Assembly: GCA_023846275.1 (NCBI GenBank)
Contig: JAIUJO010000085.1
Location: 515,072-579,071 of the forward strand
DNA from: Vanilla planifolia
Taxonomy: Eukaryota > Streptophyta > Magnoliopsida > Asparagales > Orchidaceae
DNA length: 64,000 nucleotides
Direction of reading: 5' to 3'
This document shows positions 37,901 through 51,837 of this stretch, one piece after another. The translations under genes and the position numbers were made by a program. The notes beneath the pieces are model-generated. The model did not search any database. It was not told the DNA's origin and saw only the letters and a program-made list of their open reading frames with translations. The number at the start of each line of letters is the position of its first letter. The first letter of the stretch is position 1.

Positions 37901-40200
37901 GACATTGGGATTGTTTCCAACATTGCTACAATAACTCACTAGTACCACTACAAGTACCCCCTAATGACAAGAATTTAACATTAATCTATTTTCTTATGAC
38001 TTTTTACTCACTTCAAGTTTTCCTATTTTTACCATGAAGGGAGCACTACTATAGATCAAGTGGTAAACATTATGTTATGTCCCTTCTTAAATGTTTTCTA
38101 TTGCTTTTATGGAGAGATTATTTGCATGAACATCGATGACATGATATCAGTGAAGGCTTTGGGAACCATTTTTTCAAAAAATAAAGCTAAGTGGAGGAGC
38201 ACTTAGCCAACCAATATATGGATTTGTTACTCATCAATCATCCATAAGTCTAGTTCAAGAGAAATAAAAAATTATGAGTAAATTTTTTTAAACTCTAACT
38301 CAGTGAAAAATGATTCTGGAGCCCTCCACCAAGCCTTCCAATTAAACCTTAAGGCATACACTAGGTAAAATAATTTTCTTTGCTACAAGTTTTAACGATT
38401 GTTGTCTAGATAACATGGAAGAAAATTGTAAAAATTCTAGAGCACATCACATAGCATAGACTTAAAATCTATTCTAGTATTATTATGTTAGTAATTGTTC
38501 TACCATGTTAGGGTATTAATCCTGGTAAATAATAGTTCCTAAAAAGATTTAATCATTTTTCCAAGTGAAATTCGAATTCAATAGTCATCATAATAAAGCA
38601 TAAGAGATTATCGTCTTTGATTCAGTTATGAAAACACAAGTTTATGTACACCCTCATTTGATCTAGGAATTGTTATGAAATAGTCACAATAGCCCTCTTA
38701 ATAAACTCAAAAAATAGGATCATGCATATGTACTAAAAAATGTACTCTAAACCCACATAAATTTCTAACTATTTAATTACATAGCCTTGAGGTACATTCT
38801 ACCTTGATCCATGTAGTGGATTCCACCAATGAATGTGCCTCCTCTTCAAAATATAATTTGTCCATCATCAGCTCCATAAGACTGTGGTTTTAATTCTTTT
38901 CCCTACTCCTTCTAGGCTTAGCTTTCACAACGCCTAAGGAAACAACCAACAACTCCTTATATAGTTGGCTTACAAAATCTTCTAAAGATAATGTGCCTAA
39001 AGGTGATCTTAGCTAAAGATATGGCTCACATGATTCACTTCCCAATTTGTTGTCACCCAAGGGAATATTTATACTTTTAACATTTCTTAGTTTCTTTTAT
39101 CTTCCTAGTTTTTGGGAATCTAAGTGAATTTTCTACTAAATGAAAACTCGAAGTGTGATGTTTTTTCTTTAAAGGAAATTTCCTTTCAAGAGCATTCATG
39201 GAATGGTTTTCAAACAATATTATCACTCAAAACCTTGTTGGATGAGACATAGCATTCTCTATAAGGCTTTTTAGCTCAAATCTATAGAAAACAAGAATCT
39301 AGTCATTCTTTAGTCTGAAAATGAAGAGTGAATTGATGCCAAATGAGTGATAAAAATTATAATAAGCACCAAGAGATTAATTTGTATACAATAAGAATAT
39401 AAAACATACGATGATAAACACTAGAAAACAGAACATGTAACACACACTAGGCACCAACCTAAGGCAATTTTAGCTAAGAGGGGGACAAAGAAAAACACAA
39501 GTGTCACATTGTATGCAAGGCTAGTTACCTCACTAGTAACATAGGGATAGTGTACTTTGAAAGGTGTTTGATAAAGCTCTCTTTGTGATAACGAAAGATC
39601 AAAGTAAAGGTGACTTGTGTGTTAATTGAAAGAAATAAAAATCTTTATTAAGGCCTACGAAAAATCTTGAATAACAACTACATGTAAAATTAGTTCAAAC
39701 AGTTATGAAAAAAATTGATACAAGTATTACATACAAAGATAGCAAGTAGAACTAGAAATTTGATAAAACATTAGTAAATGAAGAAAAACAGAATTGCAAA
39801 ATGAACAAAAATGTTCAAGTTAAAGGAAATAAATTAGGTGAAAGAAACAACAAAGTGAAAAGAAACCACTATGCAGCTACAATTGAAAAGTAATGTCATA
39901 TAATCATAAGTAAATTAGCTTGGTGCCTCATCGCTTGATCCTTGCTCCTTTACTCAAAAAATTAGTTCTCTAACAAGTCATCTTGTTGGACTTTTGTTAC
40001 AATAAAAATTAGAACTCAATAAGACACAATGAAATAATGGAAATTTTTCGGTTACAAAGATCACCAAATTTAAAGGATAGGCTACCTAAAGTTGAAAAAA
40101 TCAAGGATAATAGAAGAAAAAAATTCAAAATTAAAAATTGGTGGTCAAAATCTCTTTACATATAGAGTTTTAAGAAATAATCATTTCATTTTTAGAGAGC
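37900..40200. other. Anonymous repeat-like region
   Basis: Less AT-rich than the region to the left. On the minus strand, about 39,090-38,690 shows fairly long stretches between stops, including KLYFEEEAHSLVESTTWIKV, which look like decayed coding sequence. I cannot assign them to a family. No conserved motif set was found in the rest. Confidence 0.3.
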
Positions 40201-40249
40201 TATCATTTTAGAGGAAAAGTTATGTAGATAAAGTTATTGCTAAGTAATT

Positions 40250-40950
40250 TTATAAAAACCTATATTTTTTGTTTCAAGCTAACTGGGTTAGCTATTCCTC
40301 TTATGGTTTTGATCAAGGTTGAAATGTCATGGATTTGGTAATTATGTTCTGGGACAATCTGTTGCAAATAGGTCATTGAATCGATAAGATATCAGCAATG
40401 TCCAAGGTCATATCAAGATAGTCATGACATAAACTAATTTTGTAAGGCTAGTATGATGTCGATGGTGCCGCAAGTCAGATCTGGGTCAATGTATCACAAA
40501 GTGGGTTATTGTGCAAGTTTGGTGTTAATTTTCTCAGTTTTTCACAAGGCAAATCACCTTTACTACTGGTGGGTCAATCTAATAGGTTGCTACAACGCAA
40601 CTGATTTAGGAAAAAAAGTGGGTTATGCAAACTCTTGCATGGAATGATGAGTGCTAGATGCAATATGGAATGATGATATCAATAGAAATAGGCTCAATGG
40701 GTCATTATTGTTTTCTTTTACTCATTCATGATGTGAATTTTGAGCATAAAATAGAATTTTAAGCACCAATTTAACACAACAAATGAGGAAAAGATAGCTT
40801 CATTATCTGGAATTGTCAACACGTGTCCAACAAGTCTTTAAGCAATAAACATCTTAACTGGTGTCCTCTCTAATTCATTTGAACTAGAAGAGTTTCATTT
40901 CTTATGAGTTACCTACTTTAAATTAGGGCTCATAAATGTCTAATTTGTTA
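40250..40950 (-). other. Possible gypsy 3' LTR or downstream region
   Basis: This lies downstream, in minus-strand terms, of the gypsy integrase end and is visibly richer in G+C at about 40,270-40,670. That position fits a 3' LTR, but no TG/CA ends, polypurine tract or second LTR were identified. The 64-codon plus-strand frame at 40,453-40,647 has no recognisable motif. Confidence 0.3.
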
Positions 40951-41019
40951 GCATTTAGTCTTTGTGACTTCCAATATGATCGAAGTGTCCTTATTTCCTT
41001 CTTAACCTTTCCAATGAAA

Positions 41020-41488
41020 ACGATACATTTGATAAATCTAATAGGTGGTTTGTTTAACATTCAAATCCATTAATACTTTAACCTTCTTACCCTTCTTACC
41101 ATGATAGGTGAGTAAGAACTTAGCTTCACAACGTATGTGTTTGCTTTAACCTTTGGGATTTGGAATGGATAGACTACTCTTGAATGTAACTTCTACAAAG
41201 TTCATAGTGGAAACCATTCAAACATGATTTAGATCATCATGAATTCTCCTTCTATGAAATATTTAAGCTTGAGGTGTGCATTGTTCAATCCATTGTATAG
41301 CTTATTACTAACATTTACTGTTTCCTTAATATCCTCATGAGCCTACTTTAGATGCAGACATTTATGTTTGTGCTTCAATAGATAGTAATATTAGGTAGAA
41401 TAGATTAAAAGGTTCATATTCATTATTGGACTCAAAGGGGCTCATTCTTGTGGAGATATTCATGAAACTATTATAAGCTTTTCTTAGC
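41020..41488 (-). pseudogene. Ty3/gypsy integrase C-terminal fragment, cut at the duplication junction
   Basis: Minus-strand reading starts at the junction: AYNSFMNISTRMSPFES fits the integrase segment AYNSSVNRSTGMSPFEVVYG; EPFNLFYLILLS fits KPxTPLDLLPLP; HEDIKETVNVSNKLYNGL followed by FIEGEFMMI fits HEEVKxxLExSNxKYK...FxEGDxVMVYLRKERFP; FEWFPL then fits RKERFP; and KANTYVVKLSSYSPI fits INDNAYVVDLPxDMGIS near the end of the domain. There are at least five in-frame stops or frame changes. The catalytic core and the reverse transcriptase are absent because sequence right of 41,488 is LINE-A-derived. Confidence 0.8.
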
Positions 41489-44162
41489 TTTTGGTTCTAT
41501 TTGAACCTATAGCTCTATCAGTATTCGTCGCTATACTTCTTATTAGTTTTTATTATCATAATCTTTATGAGGAATACAGATAAGTTTAAGTTATTTAAAG
41601 AATAATTAAAACTCGTTTTAGAGATTTTAATCTTTATATTCAATATAGGCTTTCCCTTTAACCATCTCACAAGTTTGTGAGTATAAAATTTGTTTAAAAT
41701 AGATTAAAAGTTTTCTTAGAATTTAGTTTGAGTTTTTTGTTGTCAACGACGTTTGATAGCCATCATTACCAACACCATCAGTGGCGACTCATCAAATCGT
41801 GCTAACTCTTTTCGATCTACATTTACCCTAAAGTGGACTTGAAGTGTCATCGCCTCTTTACCGAAGCTACTCATTGAAATTGGAACACAAAGTGATGCAC
41901 TAACTGACCCCTATTGCATCATACATTTCCCATTACCTCACCTCTCGCCATTACTACTAGCTAACATGCATGTGCCAATTTTAGAACAAATTATGGTAGT
42001 TAATTTTTTAGAGCTCTATCTTAATTATTTTTTTTCTTTGAATAATTTTAGGTATTTATTTTGTTATTTTTGGTGACATTTAGAATTCTAAAATATCCTT
42101 TAGAATTAAAAAAATGTATCTCTTAGAATGCATGCATGACTTCCCTTTATATCTCCTCCATTTTAATAACAATGTTTAGTTCATATTAACATTTGTTAGT
42201 TCTAAAATTGATAACACATTTGTAACACTTTGAAGTTGTTCACCTTCTCCATAGCATGTTATTCTTTCTCTTCATTCTTTGAAAATATAGGACAAAATTA
42301 AATTTTACTCCATTCTTTAAGGTGGGCTTTAGTTCTCTTTAACTTGTAAGTTAAGACCATCTTTCCTAACTTAGCAATTGGAAGACTCCAGTGCTAAACA
42401 TCCACTAGAGAGAATTCTATTCTTTCAATCAAAGTGCTTTGGAATCCATGTTGTTTAGATTTCATTACATATAGTGAAATGTTCAGTAATAGGGTTTGGT
42501 ATAATAAGAACTTGTTGATAGGTTGAGCCTCTATGTAAGGAAGGCTTTAAGCAAATCATGATTCAATAAGGTTCTACCCACAAGAGTGATGTTTATTTTT
42601 TGAACCTTAGTAAAGAGGTTTAAGTGTCCCTTCCTTTAAGGGAAGAAAATTGGACTCCGTCATTAATCATAAATCCCTCCAAAAATCCATTCCATTAACA
42701 TAAGAGTTGTTGGCATACACAAAATGGTAACACATCTTTTACATATCATCATGTCAAGAAAATATTCGTAATTTTCAATTTTTAACATTGTAAGTGTTGT
42801 AACTAAAACACCTATGCTTTGTTAGAAATGTTACCTCACAAAAGTAAAAACATAGTGTCCTACGAAAAATGTCCATTTCTATATTACTTGAAAAGCATTC
42901 CATCATTGCAATTAACTTAGTTTTGTGTAATCTAATCATGTTATTAAGCATCAAGTGACCACAGAACTAATTACATCCTTTGTGTGGAAAAGCGGATATT
43001 ACCAAATACAATCTATAATGCTTATATTTTGACATTTCTGATAGCTTCTTCTAGTCATTTTTAGATAAATGATTTTCTTAACATTCCATTTAGTAAGTTT
43101 TTTTATTGAGTTAATACTATTAACCACTGTGGACCTACTTTAGCCAATCCTATAGAGCGTAAGAGCCATTGCTTTTTCGTAAAGATGTTTATTCAAGCAT
43201 TTACGAGATTGAATCTCTACTTGTTGCTTAAGCTGCATGTCCTTCATAAGTTTCAAATTAGATTGATCTTTTTTACTCTTAGTTTAAAATTGCTTTTCAA
43301 AATTGATCATGTAATCATTGAATAGATTTTTAAGAGTGTAATTAAGTTTTTTTATTCTGTTAATGTTGTATGATGTAGTAGGTGGTAATATTGTTTTCAA
43401 CTTTGATGACTACCCAAGTTTGAAGTTTCATATTGCTTATTACTTCTCTAATTAGAATTGTGTCATGTTCTTCATTTCTTACGCATAAGTGTTTAGAATT
43501 TTGCTTGCTTGCGTTGGACTAATGAGAATCCTTGCTTATAGATGCTTATATAATATTTGGGAAAATATTCATTCCTTAAATTTTTTTAGTAATCCATTGT
43601 TGCACCAAATTTTTCTAGAGATTCTAATATATAAAGGAAGTATTTTAGCAAATTTGACCAAAATGAAGACCAGAGCCCCATGGGGCCTTATTAATTCACT
43701 ATCATAGCACTACTTTTAAAGACTTGCTAACAATTAACATGATTGAGAATAAAGCCTCCTTATTGACCACCGTTACTGGAAGGTGCTTTAATGAGATCCA
43801 CACTAAAGCTTACAAATGCTTAGTATTGAGCCAAAAATTTGGAACCATTTGGGGATCGTCATTTGAAAGACTAAGACTATCCAAATATTATCCATCCAAC
43901 ATCAAATATTTTCCAATTTCAGTGAAAATCATACAAGCAGATGCTTACCGCTTCTTGATAAATTCAAAGTTGCCAATTGTTTTGAATTTGTATTCTTTGA
44001 AATTCCATGTTTGGTCATCCAACTGAAAATATTACCTATTTGAGTGGGTTTGAAGGGAGCAACCTTTTTAAAGACATCATCATCAAACATGACCTTTTGT
44101 TTACACATTAAAAAAGTTATTAGTGCTATCATGATTAGTGAGGATAAAAAACTTTCACACAT
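41489..44162 (-). mobile_element. LINE-A', 5' half only (duplicate of 7,352-10,025)
   Basis: Carries ORF1 (44,162-43,617), the endonuclease (about 43,097-42,417) and the first part of the linker insert, then stops at the 41,488/41,489 junction. The reverse transcriptase half left of 7,352 was not duplicated. On the minus strand it runs directly into the gypsy integrase fragment. Confidence 0.85.
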
Positions 44163-44806
44163 TTAACATAAAAGGAAAACCACGAGGCTAATGTGCACAT
44201 CAGAAATACCTAGCAAGGAAGAGGAGCATACTTACAAGGTGTTCCTAAAATCATGTTGGAAGTATTATCATGCTAATGCAAACTTGTAAAATGGTTCCAC
44301 CTCACTGTCAGTTTGATTTTTGTTTCTGAAGTTCTTTTAAGAATTGTGTGGAAATGAAACTTTTTATGGTTTTAGAAACAAAACATTTCTCCACGTATAC
44401 AATTATTTTTCTTTGTTTATTGTTTGAGCATGCCACATATCCTCCATTTTATTAAGTCTTCATTTCAAATATCGACTTCTTTGGCTTATGCTTCTTAAGT
44501 TCCTTCCTTTTAATTTACATATTTTAGTTCATTTGAGTTTAGTTCATTCATCTTAAGCAAATGAGCTCCTTTCATCATGTCAAGATTATTTCAACAAGAG
44601 AATGTGTGAATTATCAGAAAAATATTATTTGCCATTTACAAAAATATTTTAAGAAAATGTTTAAAAAAGTTTGCAATAAGCTTAAACAAATATCTAAAAG
44701 TAATTTTGCAAAAATTTTAATTTTCATTTAAAATAACGGTATTTTCAACTTAATAATAAATTTTTAAGGAAATTAGTATTTATTTTTTGTTAATATAACA
44801 AAAACT

Positions 44807-47800
44807 TATTTTAATATTTTAAATATTTAAAGTTATTTGTTGTTGTAATCTTTTTTATCATCTAAAAATATTTTATATTTTCTACATATAGGAATTGTTT
44901 ATGATAATACTCACCCAATTAAATTGTTTTAATATTTTTCATTGTTAATTTTTTTATTTTTAATTTAACATATGTCTTTTACGACATTTCTTGATAAAAA
45001 AACATAGTCACCTAAATATTTTTCGATTAACTTTTATAAATAATTCTAATTTGGTAAATATATATTGTAATATTTTAAATGTTTTGAATGATATTTAAAC
45101 TTTTTCTAAAACTATTATACTTTTAATTTAATCGTTTTAATTATTTTCTAATAATGAAGTTTAATTTATAACTTGTTTGTTTTTTATTATTCTATATAAT
45201 GTAAAGCTACACAAAGCAGAGACTCTTGATGCTTTTAGAAAATAATATACCAATTTTTAATGCTAGAAAATTTATGTCAAGAGTATTCTTTATTTTTATT
45301 TTTTTGTTTAATTGTTTGATAAAATTTTTAAATTAAGTTCATAAAAAGAAAAAAATGATAATTATTTTCGTTTTGGACAAGAAACATCTTATTTCGTTAA
45401 TTTAAATAAAATTATGCAATTAAGAAAGTGATTATTATTAGAGATTGTTTAAAGTTTTAAAAATTATGTCCTACTAAGTAAATGAAATTCTCATAATAGT
45501 ACAAAAATTGAAAATAAACTATTACAAGTTAAAAAAAGTAACTTAAAAAATAAATCAATAAACATTTTTTTACACTTTCAAATTTTTATTAATATTATAA
45601 CCTGATTAAATATGATATTACAACAAAACTTTTCAAATAATTGTTAAAATAATTATTATAGAACTTAAGAAAATAGTGTTTTTAAATAACAGGTGTATAT
45701 TTTTAATAAATGATATAGTAAGAATTTAAAAGCCATAAACAAGACAAAAAGATAAATAATATAAAAGTTTAAAAAAGGAAAAAAAATACAATGATAAGAA
45801 AACAATAAAATTTTAAATTTGTTGTATAATGCTTGATGTTAAAAAAATTTAATATAAAAAATTATAAGAAAAATATTTTAATAATAATAGCAATACTAAT
45901 GATAATATTACATAAAATTCAAGATATTAACTCCATAAATTATATAGACAACCTAGCCACAAAAAATCAAGTCCGTAATATCATTTTGATGGTGCTCTGA
46001 CCCATTAAGCAACTATAATAATAGGATTTAAAAATAATCATGTATATCAACAAATTTTAAATTCTTGTAGTCTATCATTTAAAAAATGCACAAAACTTTA
46101 AACTATTTAAAAATAGTGAAACATTAATTTCTTTTATATATGATATATAAAAATGAAGAAAAAAATTGTACAATTACATAATTTTTATTTTAGTGATGGT
46201 ATTATCAAATGTTCACTGAAATATAAAAAGCTTATTTTTTAAAAAAATATTTTTATCAAATATTTAACTCAATAATGAACAATACGTTTCATAAAAAATT
46301 GTTCAAAAAAAATAATAATTTATGCATAAAATAAAATATAATAATTAAATGAAAAATATCGAAGACATTTACCATAAGAGAAAATGAAGCACAAAATTTA
46401 CATTTCAATAAGACATTGAAAAAAATGTACATTGAATGAGTTTTTCAATTAATTGTGTTATCTAAAATTAGTTAAAATAAATTGATGGACTTTTGACTTT
46501 TAAGGAAATATATTTCAACAAATAATTAAATAAAAAAAATATTACTATTATAAAAATTATAAATAAATAACAATACATAAATATTGTAAAGAAAAAAATT
46601 TATTATTAACACAATATAATGTCAAAAATCCTTTCATGATATTATATATTAAACAAAGTTAATGCAACTAACAAACTAATTTCAAAATTACAAATATACA
46701 CAAAAAAATCAAGATAATAGAATACTTAAAACATGAAACTTTAACTCTATATCTAGTTTACAAAGAATATTCTTTTCATGGTAACCATAATAAATTTGTG
46801 CCTAAAAGGTACAAATTATTAACTTATTTAATGCAACAAAATTTTATAATATAAGTGCAAAAAATTTAAATAAATATTGTAAACATTAATTAAATGATGG
46901 CCATTACTTTTTTGCCAAAATAATATAGTTGGACATAGATAATGTTTATTACTCTTGTTGGGACAAATCAATACATAACGTGAAGCAATCTAAGTATTAG
47001 TACATGACTCACAATAGTGAAAAACATAATTAGATATGTAAAATGAGGTAGAGTTTGATTTAGACAATAGATGTGTGCATAAATATTATCTAATACATAA
47101 GATTATAATAATTGATCCTAATATGAGAATTTGGGAAAGTGACAGGAGATCTAAGAAGACTATTTATGGATCGAGTTCTATTATCAATCATTTATTTTAT
47201 TTATATCTTATTTATTCAAGTAATTATACAACAACAAAGTTTAATTATTAACAACTTTTATAGCTTCTTATGTTAGTTATGTTGAACCATTATTTCTTAC
47301 ATTATATTTTGATGACAAAAAATCGTTATTTTTTATTAATTTCTTTTGTTAATTATTTCAAATAATGTTTCTCAACATGAAGTAGATTAATCTAATATAG
47401 AGCTCTATTAATTGACTCATGGGTAACTATAGAATTGAAGACATGTAAATGAGTGTAAGAGACAATGCATAAGAATGGCTTAACTTCAAATTTTAAAGCT
47501 AATGGATAGAGCTCCTAGTGTAGTAGTTTCCCATCTAAAACACATCTTCTACATCATACTTTGGGTCGAAATTATTAAACCAATCTCTTAATACTCATAA
47601 GACACATAGGTTTATAAGTTCATTTTGCATATATCACTTTTAACATTTTGAGGCAAATGTCCACTATTCAATTTTGTGGTTCGTTCAAATGATCTTAAAT
47701 TAATTTACTTTTGAAAACATGTAGATCTAAAACCAATTGCTTGATGTCATAGTCACCAAGATCAAATGTTTAAATACTCATCATCTTTTAAAAAATGTAT

Positions 47801-48337
47801 AGACTTAAATTTAGTTATTTGGTCATGCAATTTTCAAGATTGAATGGTTGATGATTGCAGCTTCCAACGTTAAATATATAGAATTTAATCATGTAATCTG
47901 ATTATTATTTTTTTATGACATAATGATCAAATTTAAAATGAATCATGTGTTTATCATCAACATTAAAAAGAGCTAAGTGGTTGTCATTTACTTTGATCTA
48001 ATTACACAATTTTTAATATAATTGTCTATAATAAAATCCATCATGCAGCTATCATTTTTTTAAAATTTATCCTAGCTCAAATAGTCGTAATGATGCTCTT
48101 ATGGATTGTAATGGTAATTGTATAAGCACCATTGACTCAACCAACCCACTATTTATTGTAAATACCTTTTTTAAATAGTTAAAAAATTCAAGCCATCCTA
48201 CCTATAATGACTAAATAGGATGTTTTGTAGCTTCTTTTATTTATGGAAATATGTCCATAAATAATAGATTGTTTTAATAGAAAATTGGCAAAACAATTAA
48301 AAAAATTCAATCCGTAGAATTTAAGCCTGAGCAACTA
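44807..48337. other. AT-rich unassigned spacer (second copy)
   Basis: Duplicate of 10,670-14,200; nothing further recognised. Confidence 0.45.
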
Positions 48338-51158
48338 TTGAAATTTATTTCTTTCATTTGTTGTGCCCATTATTCTTTTAGCTCTAACTCTCTTTTCTTT
48401 TTTCATTCAAGTAAAAGAAAAAACCATTTGCACTTTGTTTTATAATTCAACGAGCATAGGATTACCATATTCATCAAAATCAAATGTCTTGTTATAATTT
48501 TTCTTTTTCTTCAAGTTTCATTTCATTGAAAGATTTCTATAGCTCTTTTATTTTATTTCATTTTTGTAAGCATCATCTTTTTTTGAAAGTCTGATACTAA
48601 TTAGTTTATTTTTTTCATGGCCTTTATTTTGGGAGATTGTAGGTTTGAATATGAATTGAATCACCAAGGATTATTATACATTTTATTTATTGCCAATTTT
48701 GTTATTTTCAATTTTTTTTTCAAAATTTAAAACACAATTATTATACTTTAAAAATATATATTTTACAAAAAAAATTTTGCAATGATTTATTCAAGATTAA
48801 GAGACTACAAAAAATTGTTGTTGGAAAATATGTTTTAAAAATACTTTTTCTAAGGTCAAAATATTTTTGTTATCAATTCTTCCCTCTTGTTAAACCATGT
48901 TTTAGTTGGTATTAGAGTTAGATGCCTTTCTTAGGTGATTAAATTTCATGGTAAAAAATTGGTTAAATTTATACTTGTCCAAGTTTTGGTGAATGCGTTT
49001 TTGAAATGAAACGTAGTCTGTCAATTTCGTAAGATACAGGGTGAATGTTTTACTTAAAAATTATTTTCCTATTTTTAAATGTTTTTATTTCTAAAAAATA
49101 TTTCTACTTTTATAAAAAAACTATGATTATAAATATATATATTATTTTTTAAGTTTATGCAAAATAAATAAAAATGATAATATGACACCATAATTTGGAA
49201 GCACTTTTGTTCAAATTAAACCTACATCGACCCCTAATTATGGCTGAGAAAAAATGACTAATAAAAGATTATAACTTATAGTTTTTTGGTTCATGTCGAA
49301 CCCAATACCTTTTATAGGTTCAATTATAACACATATTTTTCTGAGCTTAGTCCAATCTTGAATTTTTACAAGATCAAATTAAACTCAAGCTTTTGCAAAT
49401 GTTGGCTTGGCTAACCCAAGAGAACAAAAAAATATAGCAGGGAAAAATATTGCGATAAATTCGGATAGCTTCCTATATTTGTTGATTAACAAAACAAAAC
49501 ACAATGAGCTTAAATTTAAGAAGGTATATGAGAATTTAAAAATTTAAATGAATAGGGCTTAGCTAAAAAAAGGTGGTGATTTGTGAATGAGAAGTCGTAG
49601 TTACTGTTAGTAAAAATTACCTCAACGAATATTCACCAGTATTTTGTTTAGATTTCAAGGATTGATTCATATTCATTAGTTATTTCATTTACACTTGTTA
49701 GGTAATTATAGAAAAAGTTTGGTTATAGTTGCTATGATGTGTAGAAAAGTCATGCAAAAAGTTATAGCCAAACAACTTAAAAAGCTTGTATAAATTGGAT
49801 AAAATAGTTTTTTAAAAATGGGTAGTACAAGAGCTAAATAATTAGCCATTAGGGCAGCATGGACTAAAGCCATTGGATCAGATTAAAGGTAATATAGACC
49901 ATGAAATCTAATGCTAAACAAGTTAATGAGTTATGGACAATTTGGTCATGGTAGTTTTGATCTAGACCATTCAATCATGCTAAATAACGTATGGATCATT
50001 CCATTCAACATAGATAAAGTTACAGTGGATCTCAATTGTAAGATTCAAATAGGAAAATTATGACCCACATGATTCAAGGAAAAAATTAGAAGAGTTCTTG
50101 TCATCCAAAAAGTTAGGATGTAGCTATGGCCATTGAAGTGCTGCCCAGCTTGATCCAATGCCTTACACCATTCAGTTCAAGAATTCGTCATTAGTCAGAA
50201 TGACCTCGAACAAATTTAGTTCTGATTGTTTCTTGACCTGAGGCTTGCGGGTGGCCCCTCTTGCTAGCCCAATCAGAGAGCTTTGCACTTAGGCACAAGG
50301 TAGGACGTGGCAATTATTTTATAATTTATATTATGAAAAATTTAAAATAATTAATTTTTTTTAATTTAGTTAAAGTTTAGTAAAAAAACTAAAATGAAAT
50401 TTGACAAGGATAAGATTTAATTAAGAAAATTATTATGGGATTAAAATATAAAATCTTATTTTTTTGCAAAATCAATGAGATGTTTGAACAATTTGGTACC
50501 TGAATATGATTTGAAATTAAAATAAAATGAAATTATCATAAAATCAATAACCTAATATTTGATAACAAAAAACACTTTTAAAATTTAAGGAACATATATT
50601 CAATCTTTGAAGCTTACTAAATACTCCATGGTACTTTAGAAATAAGTAATTTACCATCTTCAAATGTACATAGCTTATTATTTAAATGTAAAAGTATTTT
50701 ACATTAAACAAGTATATTGAAATAAAATATGAAACATCTATGACTTGACCCATCAAAGCCAAGGGTGACCTAACAGCTTCCACTAGTAAGCTACCACTTT
50801 TTGTGGTCATTATAATCTCTATTGAAATAATAAGACTACCATTAACTTGAAGTGAGTAAGTAGGGAAATAGACACTTATACAATTTATAAGGAGTATTAA
50901 AAAAAAAGTTTAAAAATGGATACAAGGAAAAACATAGAATTTAATTAAACAATAAAGATATTAATATTTTAATTTGTTCTTTGAATGTTTTTAAGGCTAA
51001 TTGTATTATGAGTTTAGAAATTACTTTTGAAATTTGCCACAAGTTAATACTAACATGAAATGGTACATCTTTTTATTTAAGAAATTAAAATTGATATGAT
51101 GACATATGATTAAGAATTATTGAAAATGCTTTCTAATGTATTTATTGATAGAATGTAT

Positions 51159-51837
51159 ATTTGATTTATTAACATTATTAATGGGCTTTTTAGTCTAGAA
51201 AAGACTATATCTATAAATTAACATCAAAATAAGATCCTTAGAATTTTGCTAAAAGAGTACAAATCTTTCACCACAACCTCCAAGATTACTACAAGCATTT
51301 CTATACAACATTGGATGACTTTACAGGTGAGCTCATGACTAATGAACTATTGATGGAGAGGAGAAAAGAAAAGAAATTATTTATTTACAAAAAAAACTAA
51401 TGAACAAATAGTAAACAATAACCCTAAACAAAGAGAAAGATACCATAGAAAAGTTGACCACATATGAAGATAGCATAGCTCTAATTTTTGATAGTGTTTC
51501 TAAAATTTTTGGTGTTACAAGAACATATATGAAACAAAGGTCCAGAAAGGGAGTGAAAATAAAAGAGGAGTTCTTTTACCATGAGTGTGACAAACTAAGA
51601 AATACAAAACTAGCATGTTCTATGGAGTTAAATTAAATTAAAATTGAGAAGAATGCAATCAAGAAGAGCAAGAACTAGAAGATGAAAACATTGAATATAG
51701 CTTGAAGTGACTTTGAGTAGACTAATACAAGTGATGAGGAAAAGAACATTGAAGTGCAATTTTTGATGGTGACCTAAGAGGATGAAGAAGAAATGTGAAC
51801 ATTATCAAGTGAAGTAGAGGTAAGTTATTACAATGAA
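51159..51837 (+). pseudogene. Copia gag remnant (second copy)
   Basis: Same reading as at 17,022-17,700, with the degraded zinc knuckle at about 51,573-51,620. It differs at 51,429 (C for A, upstream of the 60-codon frame) and 51,756 (G for A, in the acidic region). Neither change restores an open frame. Confidence 0.85.

Larger units (their letters stand above)
7352..41488. repeat. Unit of a 34,137-bp direct tandem duplication (first copy)
   Basis: The sequence from 7,352 recurs from 41,489 in the same orientation. The left edge is sharp: position 7,351 is G and 41,488 is C, after which both read TTTTGGTTCTATTTG onward. All open frames between 9,352 and 29,254 reappear exactly 34,137 bp later, so there is no net indel across at least 20 kb. 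The unit contains the 5' half of LINE-A, an AT-rich spacer, a copia remnant, LINE-C, LINE-B, and an AT-rich tract ending in a gypsy integrase fragment. Tandem arrangement is inferred, because the second copy runs off the window. Confidence 0.95.
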
